DNA from: Chitinophaga pinensis
GTDB lineage: Bacteria; Bacteroidota; Bacteroidia; Chitinophagales; Chitinophagaceae
NCBI GenBank assembly: GCA_943324055.2
Contig: CALPKD020000008.1
Coordinates: forward strand, 1-13,308
Direction: 5' to 3'
DNA length: 13,308 bases
How positions within the stretch are numbered: the first letter of the stretch is position 1; each line of letters opens with the position of its first letter. Shown here one piece after another: positions 8,171 to 13,308 of this stretch. The notes beneath the pieces are model-generated. The model did no database searches and was not told where the DNA came from. It saw only the letters and a list, made by a program, of their open reading frames with translations. Both the position numbers and the translations under genes were made by a program.

Positions 8171-9868
8171 ATGAAATTGATAAAATATGCGTTTTTCTTT
8201 TATACACTATTTATTGGCAATAATATTAATGCTCAATCTGGGCAAAGTAGTTTTAAATCAGTCAAACTAGTAGGTGTGCCCAAGCCAATGGCGCCTGCAA
8301 ATCTAATTTTAAGCGATTTGATATTTTCGGACGTGAAAGGAAATGAGAATAATGCCTTAGATGCGAATGAAACGGCTGTGTTAAGTTTTGATATTGAAAA
8401 TAATGGAAAAGGCGATGCATATCGTATTAAAATATTTATCCAGGACAGCTCAAATGTAAAAGGAGTAAGCTTTAATAGCGAGGTACTCATTGGAAATCTG
8501 GCTCCGGGTAATAAGACGAATGTGGTAATACCTATAAAAGGGACAACCGATTTAGTAACGTCTAACACTAATTTTTTAATTAGGGTTACGGAGGGAAATA
8601 ATTTTGATCCAGATCCGGTTGCCATTTCTTTTGCTACGAAAGAGTACAAAAAATCAATTATAACCATTGCAGATGCAGCGTTTTCAAGTGAAGATGAAGC
8701 CAAGATTACAACAGGAAAAATAGTAAGATTAACTTTGCTTATTCAAAACCAAGGTGAAGGAGATGCGAAAAATTTGACGGTAGAATTTGTTAACCCGACT
8801 GATGTATTTGCATCTAATGACAATAAGTTTCAGTTTTCCGAATTAAAATCGAATGAATCAAAATTAATTAAGTATGATTTTTTCGCTAATACAAAATACA
8901 AAGCGATTGATATACCAATTCAGGTTAAAGTATCTGAAAATTTTAATAAAGTTGTTTTATCGGAAACCAAGTCAATAGGAATTGAACAAAATTTGGCGAT
9001 AGTAAAAAAAGTTAATGTACTAGATGTTAAAGATGAAAAACGTGTAATTGTACCAGTTTCATTAATTTCTGATGTGGATAAAGACATTCCTATTGCTAAA
9101 TCTAAATTCAAAAATAGGTATGCTTTAATTATTGGAAACGAGGATTATTCAACTTTTCAAACAGGACTTGCAAAAGAAGTCAATGTTGATTTTGCAAAAA
9201 ATGATGCAAAGATATTTAAAGAGTATAGCCAAAGAACGCTTGGTATTCCAGCAGAAAATATTAATTTATTAATCAATGCAACGTATGGTGCTATGATGCA
9301 GGCTATTGACAGGATTAACAAATTGGTAAAAAATTCGGAAGGGGATTTGGAAATATTTTTCTACTATGCTGGTCATGGATTGCCAGATGAGGAGACCAAA
9401 GAATCTTATTTAATTCCAGTTGATATTAGTGGTGCTAACGTTAAAAGTGCAGTGAAGCTACAGGATGTTTATAAATCATTTTCCGAATACGAGTCATTGG
9501 GTGTTACCGTGTTTATCGATGCCTGCTTTAGTGGAGGCGCAAGGAATCAGCAAATGGTTAATGCAAGGGGAGTTAAAGTGGTTCCTAGAGCTGATTATTT
9601 ACAAGGTAATATTGTAAGTTTCACAGCAAGTAGTAGCAATCAATCTTCCAATGCTTATGTTGACAAGAAGCATGGGTTATTTACTTATTTTGTACTTAAA
9701 GCTTTGCAGGATTCTAAGGGAGATTTGAGCTATAAGGATCTTTGGGAATCTATTAAGAAAAAAGTCAGTTTCGAGTCAATAAGAGTAAATAATAAAGAAC
9801 AAGACCCTCAAATAAATATTGGAGAGAAAGCAAAGAATAGTTGGGAGAAGTCTAAATTTGTTTATTAA
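8171..9868 (+). CDS. Exported caspase-like (peptidase C14) protein with two N-terminal beta domains
   Basis: This 565-residue protein is predicted to be a Sec-exported cysteine peptidase of the bacterial caspase-like/orthocaspase group. The signal peptide covers residues 1-21 (cleavage after NINA). Two related beta-sandwich domains follow at about 42-155 and 163-262. Both carry the CARDB/NEW3-like pattern LxFDIENNGKGDAY (71-84) and LTLLIQNQGEGDAKN (187-201). The caspase domain runs from about 314 to 550: YALIIGNEDY (317-326), catalytic His402 in YYAGHG and catalytic Cys452 in DACFSGG, with the downstream TASSSNQ strand and HGLFTYFVLKAL helix of the p10-like half. The dyad is intact, so it is probably active. 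Caspase-fold enzymes cut after Arg/Lys (metacaspase-like) or Asp; the preference cannot be told here. No T9SS C-terminal domain is seen, so it probably stays in the periplasm. It is the last gene of the cluster and converges with the GNAT gene 4 bases away. Confidence 0.9.
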   Translation: MKLIKYAFFFYTLFIGNNINAQSGQSSFKSVKLVGVPKPMAPANLILSDLIFSDVKGNENNALDANETAVLSFDIENNGKGDAYRIKIFIQDSSNVKGVSFNSEVLIGNLAPGNKTNVVIPIKGTTDLVTSNTNFLIRVTEGNNFDPDPVAISFATKEYKKSIITIADAAFSSEDEAKITTGKIVRLTLLIQNQGEGDAKNLTVEFVNPTDVFASNDNKFQFSELKSNESKLIKYDFFANTKYKAIDIPIQVKVSENFNKVVLSETKSIGIEQNLAIVKKVNVLDVKDEKRVIVPVSLISDVDKDIPIAKSKFKNRYALIIGNEDYSTFQTGLAKEVNVDFAKNDAKIFKEYSQRTLGIPAENINLLINATYGAMMQAIDRINKLVKNSEGDLEIFFYYAGHGLPDEETKESYLIPVDISGANVKSAVKLQDVYKSFSEYESLGVTVFIDACFSGGARNQQMVNARGVKVVPRADYLQGNIVSFTASSSNQSSNAYVDKKHGLFTYFVLKALQDSKGDLSYKDLWESIKKKVSFESIRVNNKEQDPQINIGEKAKNSWEKSKFVY

Positions 9869-9872
9869 GTAG

Positions 9873-10322
9873 CTAAAAACTAATTGAGCAGTTCACCCAT
9901 TCAGGGTCAAATGTTGCATTGTATTTTTTGTAAAAATTAATTGCTGGCTCATTCCAATCTAGCACCTGCCAGTTCATTCCTTTGTAATTTTTTTCTTTGG
10001 CCTCTTGTATTAATGCATCAAACAATAAGCTGCCTATTTTTTTTCCACGCATTTCCTCAGTTACGAGTAAATCCTCCAAATACATTCTTTGTCCTTTCCA
10101 AGTTGAATATCTTATATAGTACAAAGCAATCCCAATTACCACTCCTTGTACTTCGGCTACAAATGCCCACCATATTGGGTTTGGACCAAATCCACTTTCT
10201 TTAAAATGGGCTAAGGTCACGGTTACTTCGTCTGGTGCTTTTTCGTAATTGGCTAACTCCTGGATGAGTTCTAACATTCTAGCACAATCGGCTTTTTTTG
10301 CGCGGCGTATAATAATGTCCAT
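9873..10322 (-). CDS. GNAT N-acetyltransferase, SAT1 (diamine acetyltransferase)-like
   Basis: This 149-residue cytoplasmic protein should transfer an acetyl group from acetyl-CoA to an amine. It matches the spermidine/spermine acetyltransferase (SAT1) type along its length: IRRAKKADCARMLELIQELA (5-24), YEKAPDEV (26-33), a GFG loop (44-46), and YLEDLLV (81-87). It then has the acetyl-CoA pyrophosphate loop RGKKIG (92-97) and WNEPAINFYKKYNA (123-136), where Tyr131 is in the place of the general acid. Eukaryotic and bacterial relatives act on polyamines, thialysine or similar amines; the true substrate is not settled by sequence. The C-terminus is short (ending EWVNCSISF, with no final helix), about 15-20 residues less than animal SAT1. 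It lies 28 bases after the PLP enzyme gene and is probably the last gene of that transcript. Confidence 0.88.
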   Translation of the reverse strand: MDIIIRRAKKADCARMLELIQELANYEKAPDEVTVTLAHFKESGFGPNPIWWAFVAEVQGVVIGIALYYIRYSTWKGQRMYLEDLLVTEEMRGKKIGSLLFDALIQEAKEKNYKGMNWQVLDWNEPAINFYKKYNATFDPEWVNCSISF

Positions 10323-10350
10323 AGCAGTTACTTATTAAATTAGTAGGAAA

Positions 10351-11577
10351 TTATATTTTAGCGAGTGCCTGTGTCAAATCCCATTCTAAATCTTCCATAT
10401 TCTCAATACCCACACTCATTCTAATTAAACCATCGGTGATGCCGTATTTTATTCTTTCATCTCTTGGTATTCCATAATGTGTCATGCTAGCTGGGTGGGA
10501 CACTAGTGTATCTACTGTGCCTAATGACACAGCACGTGTACATACTTGTAATGCATCAATAAATTTCTTTCCAGCATCTAGCCCGCCTTTTAATTCAAAG
10601 CTCAATAATGGGGCATGTTGTTTCATTTGCTTACTCGCTATTGCATGATCCGGATGGGAAGCGAATCCCGTATAGTTCACGTGTGCTATAGCTGGATGAT
10701 TTTCTAAAAATGCAGCCACTTTTGCAGCATTGCTACAATGTCTTTCCATTCTTATTTCCAATGTCTTCATTCCTTGTATTAATAAGTAGGAATCAAATGC
10801 ATTGCTATTGCCTCCTAATAAAACATGCCATTTCCAAACCTTGGTATTCATTAATTCCAAATCCTTTCCTAGTAAAACGCCATTTAATGCGGATCCGTGT
10901 CCATTTAAAAATTTAGTTGCAGAATGGAAAACGAAATCAGCGCCTAACGCAAATGGTTGTTGTAAATAAGGAGTCGCTACAGTATTGTCTACCGAAACCT
11001 TTACATTATGTGTATGTGCTATTTTGCAAATTGCTTCAATATCAACACACTGTAAGGTAGGGTTGGCAGGTGTTTCAAGGTGAATGAGTTTTGTAGTTGG
11101 ATTATTTTTTAATGTGGTTTCAAGTAAATCTAAATCTTTGATATTTATGAGTACCACATTAACGCCTGCTTCAGCTAACACTTTTTGCATTAATTCCTGA
11201 GAACCTCCATATAATGAATAGTGAGAAATCAACGTATCTCCTGCACTTAAATTACTAAAAAATAAAGTAGTCATGGCGGCTTGCCCACTCGCATGTAACA
11301 ACGCTTTTAATTGTAACGGTTCCCCTTTTTCATTTTTTAAACCATGTGCTTCTAATGCTGCAATAGTTACTTCGGCCGCCGTAAAAGTAGGGTTACCCCA
11401 TCTTGTGTATATTCTTGTTTTATCTGTACTTTTAAAACGTTCCATTCCTTCGTCTGTTGAATCAAACGTAAAAGTGGACGTTGCATAGATAGGAGTAGTG
11501 TGTGAAAAATTATCGTTTTCATGACTAGCAGTATGAAGTGTTAATGTACTTATGCCCTTAAATTGTTGCTTACTCAT
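10351..11577 (-). CDS. Trans-sulfuration-family PLP enzyme (cystathionine gamma-synthase/lyase-like)
   Basis: This 408-residue cytoplasmic enzyme belongs to the Cys/Met metabolism PLP-dependent family (fold type I). It shows Tyr57 and Arg59 in YTRWGNPT (phosphate binding from the partner subunit), the SGQAAM loop (97-102), Tyr123 in LYGG, Asp197 in DNTVATPY (pyridine nitrogen), and the Schiff-base Lys222 in HSATKFLNGHG. It ends with SHPASMTH and LIRMSVGIE, which bind the substrate carboxylate. The reaction is probably C-S bond formation or cleavage on homoserine- or cysteine-derived substrates. The residue after Tyr-Gly at 123-124 is Gly, as in cystathionine synthases and lyases, and not the Cys typical of methionine gamma-lyase, so that name is disfavoured. 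Synthase, lyase and O-acetylhomoserine sulfhydrylase cannot be separated by eye. It follows fabH by 46 bases. The upstream AGGA, 3 bases before the ATG, is a plausible ribosome site. Confidence 0.88.
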   Translation of the reverse strand: MSKQQFKGISTLTLHTASHENDNFSHTTPIYATSTFTFDSTDEGMERFKSTDKTRIYTRWGNPTFTAAEVTIAALEAHGLKNEKGEPLQLKALLHASGQAAMTTLFFSNLSAGDTLISHYSLYGGSQELMQKVLAEAGVNVVLINIKDLDLLETTLKNNPTTKLIHLETPANPTLQCVDIEAICKIAHTHNVKVSVDNTVATPYLQQPFALGADFVFHSATKFLNGHGSALNGVLLGKDLELMNTKVWKWHVLLGGNSNAFDSYLLIQGMKTLEIRMERHCSNAAKVAAFLENHPAIAHVNYTGFASHPDHAIASKQMKQHAPLLSFELKGGLDAGKKFIDALQVCTRAVSLGTVDTLVSHPASMTHYGIPRDERIKYGITDGLIRMSVGIENMEDLEWDLTQALAKI

Positions 11578-11623
11578 ATTCCTAATTTTTAGATAATTGA
11601 AAACCGTTTATTAAATATACCAA

Positions 11624-12616
11624 TTAATATGCCCACTTTAGCCAAGCTGCGCCCCAAGTAAATCCACCTCCAAAAGCAGCAAGTACAATGTTGTCGCCCT
11701 TGTTTAACCTTGACTCCCATTCCCATAAACACAATGGAATAGTCGCTGCAGTTGTGTTTCCGTATTTTTGAATATTGATCATTACCTTTTCGATTGGTAA
11801 GCCCATTCTGTTTGCGGTTGCATCGATGATTCTTAAATTGGCTTGGTGTGGAACCAGCCAAGCAATGTCGTCCCCAGTTAAATTGTGTTTTTCCAATAGT
11901 TCAGCGCTTACATCGGCCATCCCTTTTACTGCAAATTTAAATACGGGTTGCCCATCCTGAAACGCATAATGTTCTTTTGCCATTACGGTTTCAATAGAGG
12001 CAGGTTTTAAACTTCCACCGGCTTTGATATGCAAAAATTCGCATCCGCTTCCATCGCTCTTTAATATTGAATCTTGGTAACCTAAGCCTTCCATATTTGG
12101 TTCAAGTAAAACTGCACCAGCACCATCTCCAAAAATGATACAAGTAGCACGGTCAGTATAATCAATAATTGAACTCATTTTATCTACGCCTACTACAATG
12201 ATTTTTTTGTAACGTCCTGATTCAATAAAGTTGGAACCAGTAGTAAGTGCGAATAAAAATCCGCTACAAGCAGCACCTAAGTCAAAACCAAATGCGTTTT
12301 TTGCACCAATTTTATTTCCAATAATATTAGCTGTCGCAGGAAATACCATGTCCGGGGTTACCGTTGCACAAATAATGCAATCGATTTCCAATGGGTCTAA
12401 ATTCTTTTTTCGTAGAATTTCCTCAATGGCTTTTACGGCCATATCGGAACTCGCTTTTCCCGGCTCTCTTAAAATGCGTCTTTCAGAGATCCCTGTTCTG
12501 CTTCTGATCCATTCGTCATTGGTATCTACCATCTTTTCAAGGTCAAAATTGGTTAATTTGGTCTCTGGAACATATCCGCCTACAGCGGTGATTGCGGCTC
12601 TCAAGGGGGTCGACAT
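11624..12616 (-). CDS. fabH: 3-oxoacyl-[acyl-carrier-protein] synthase III
   Basis: This 330-residue cytoplasmic enzyme starts fatty-acid synthesis by condensing an acyl-CoA with malonyl-ACP. The complete catalytic triad is present: Cys117 in GAACSGF, His257 in PHQAN and Asn287 in YGNTTAA. Other family marks are [16 protein letters not shown] (32-47), [10 protein letters not shown] (163-172) and the C-terminal [10 protein letters not shown]. Length and start (ATG at 12616, MSTPLRAAI) are normal for FabH. No strong Shine-Dalgarno sequence precedes it, as is common in Bacteroidota. It is divergent from ruvA and is probably first in a transcript with the PLP enzyme and the GNAT protein; the functional link between these three is not evident. 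Bacteroidota often carry several FabH-like paralogues, so primer choice (straight or branched) is not fixed by this sequence. Confidence 0.95.
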   Translation of the reverse strand: MSTPLRAAITAVGGYVPETKLTNFDLEKMVDTNDEWIRSRTGISERRILREPGKASSDMAVKAIEEILRKKNLDPLEIDCIICATVTPDMVFPATANIIGNKIGAKNAFGFDLGAACSGFLFALTTGSNFIESGRYKKIIVVGVDKMSSIIDYTDRATCIIFGDGAGAVLLEPNMEGLGYQDSILKSDGSGCEFLHIKAGGSLKPASIETVMAKEHYAFQDGQPVFKFAVKGMADVSAELLEKHNLTGDDIAWLVPHQANLRIIDATANRMGLPIEKVMINIQKYGNTTAATIPLCLWEWESRLNKGDNIVLAAFGGGFTWGAAWLKWAY

Positions 12617-12638
12617 AGATATAATTTTATTTGGGCTA

Positions 12639-12667
12639 CAAATATATCTTAAAATTTGTCTAAGAAA
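12639..12667 (-). promoter_or_regulatory. Possible Bacteroidota-type promoter for fabH
   Basis: On the minus strand TATATTTG (plus-strand 12646 down to 12639) fits the -7 consensus TAnnTTTG exactly. The best -33 match is TTTC (12667-12664), 17 bases upstream instead of the usual 19 and one base off TTTG. The start of transcription would fall near 12632, about 16 bases before the fabH ATG. On the plus strand the same 101-base gap holds TTTG (12630-12633) and AAAATTTG (12651-12658), a weaker candidate for ruvA. Confidence 0.4.
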
Positions 12668-12708
12668 GGCTCCAAATCATCGTTTTTCGTTCCTGATGCA
12701 TTAATTTC

Positions 12709-12713
12709 GGAGG
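12709..12713 (+). promoter_or_regulatory. Strong Shine-Dalgarno site of ruvA
   Basis: GGAGG lies 4 bases before the ATG at 12718. It is the clearest ribosome binding site in the window, where most genes have none, and it fixes the ruvA start. Confidence 0.6.
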
Positions 12714-12717
12714 TTAT

Positions 12718-13308
12718 ATGATCGCATTTTTACAAGGCAATTTTGTGCAAGTTACTCCTGCTAAACTTATTATAGATGTAGGGGGTGTTGGTTATGAAGT
12801 GAATATCAGTCTTCATACCTATGAATCCATCTCCAAAAAAGATAAAGGGCTCTTGCACACTTACTTGCACATCACTGAAAATTCTCAAGTGCTTTTTGGT
12901 TTTTATGAGCTTCAAGAGAAAGAATTATTCCTACAATTAATTAGTGTTTCGGGTGTTGGGGCAGGTACTGCACGCATGATGTTGTCTGGCATGTTACCGG
13001 AAGAAATTATTAGAGCCATTGTGCAAGGAGATGCAAGACAGCTTGAACAGATTAAAGGCATTGGGAAAAAATCGGCAGAGCGATTGGTGCTGGAATTAAA
13101 AGACAAGCTTTCGAAAATTGCAATGAATAATAATCCATTAGGTGGGTTTGCAGCTGTTAATAAAAGCACGCCACATCAGGATGCAGTTCAAGCATTAATG
13201 TCTTTAGGCATACAAAAAGCAATTGCCGAAAAAGCAGTCGAGAAAACTGTAAAATCGGAGGGTGCTGAATTAAGCGTTGAAGCATTAATTAAGATGGCAC
13301 TTAAAAAC
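12718..13308 (+). CDS. ruvA: Holliday junction branch migration protein RuvA (3' end at window edge)
   Basis: RuvA binds Holliday junctions as a tetramer and loads the RuvB helicase for branch migration in recombination and DNA repair. The frame gives 197 residues with no stop before the edge; RuvA is usually about 190-205 residues, so only the last few are likely missing. Domain I (1-62) has MIAFLQGNF, the VGGVGYEV loop (21-28) and GFYELQEKELF (61-71). Domain II has both helix-hairpin-helix motifs: SVSGVGAGTARMML (76-89) and IKGIGKKSAERLVLELK (112-128). Domain III (about 152-197) has the RuvB-binding helices DAVQALMSLG and AEKAVEKTV. In several Bacteroidota ruvA lies just before the T9SS translocon gene sprA/sov, so that gene may follow outside the window; this is inference. 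Confidence 0.95.
   Translation, partial: MIAFLQGNFVQVTPAKLIIDVGGVGYEVNISLHTYESISKKDKGLLHTYLHITENSQVLFGFYELQEKELFLQLISVSGVGAGTARMMLSGMLPEEIIRAIVQGDARQLEQIKGIGKKSAERLVLELKDKLSKIAMNNNPLGGFAAVNKSTPHQDAVQALMSLGIQKAIAEKAVEKTVKSEGAELSVEALIKMALKN

Noticed and set aside
8233..8703. 156-codon minus-strand open frame inside the caspase gene
   Set aside because: It is antisense to a clear coding region with domain structure, and its translation shows no recognisable motif.
9866..9876. Bidirectional terminator between the caspase and GNAT genes
   Set aside because: Only 4 bases separate the stops and no inverted repeat with adequate stem was found around them.
11589..11861. 90-codon minus-strand frame overlapping the 3' end of fabH
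   Set aside because: It is an out-of-frame shadow of the conserved FabH C-terminus with low-complexity, Cys/Arg-rich translation.
12231..12704. 157-codon plus-strand open frame opposite fabH
   Set aside because: It lies antisense to conserved FabH codons, including the catalytic Cys region, and its product resembles no family.

Overview
This 13.3 kb window looks like a chromosomal segment of a Bacteroidota bacterium, most likely of the Chitinophagales/Sphingobacteriales kind. The evidence is a type B C-terminal sorting domain of the type IX secretion system (T9SS), a PorP/SprF-family partner, YDG/MBG adhesin repeats, AT-rich DNA, few Shine-Dalgarno sites and TAnnTTTG-type -7 boxes. The phylum is well supported; the order is an inference from protein resemblance.

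Region 1 (1-3550, + strand) is a secretion pair. The first gene is the 3' part of a very large surface protein whose start lies before the window. It has five YDG-type repeats in an A-B-C-A-B order, then MBG-type repeats, then a CHU_C type B sorting domain. Twelve bases later comes a PorP/SprF-like outer-membrane protein, the usual partner for surface attachment of such substrates.

Region 2 (3551-9868, + strand) is a compact five-gene cluster preceded by a 176-base gap with a possible promoter. In order it encodes an LPP20-like lipoprotein, an exported LPP20-like/DUF4384 protein, an exported protein with a beta-rich N-terminus and a hydrophobic C-terminal half, a lipoprotein of seven fibronectin-III-like repeats, and an exported caspase-like (C14) peptidase with an intact His402/Cys452 dyad. 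Intergenic distances run from a 29-base overlap to 10 bases. Every product has a signal peptide or lipobox, so the cluster appears to form a cell-envelope system around a caspase fold. This is the best candidate in the window for an undescribed system; its function cannot be read from sequence.

Region 3 (9873-12616, - strand, convergent with region 2) holds housekeeping genes: fabH (3-ketoacyl-ACP synthase III), a trans-sulfuration-family PLP enzyme and a SAT1-like GNAT acetyltransferase, closely spaced and probably cotranscribed in that order. Region 4 (12718 to the right edge, + strand, divergent from fabH) is ruvA, the Holliday-junction-binding subunit. It has no stop codon inside the window but is essentially full length.

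No tRNA, rRNA, insertion sequence, CRISPR array or phage gene was seen. No gene-free stretch exceeds 300 bases.
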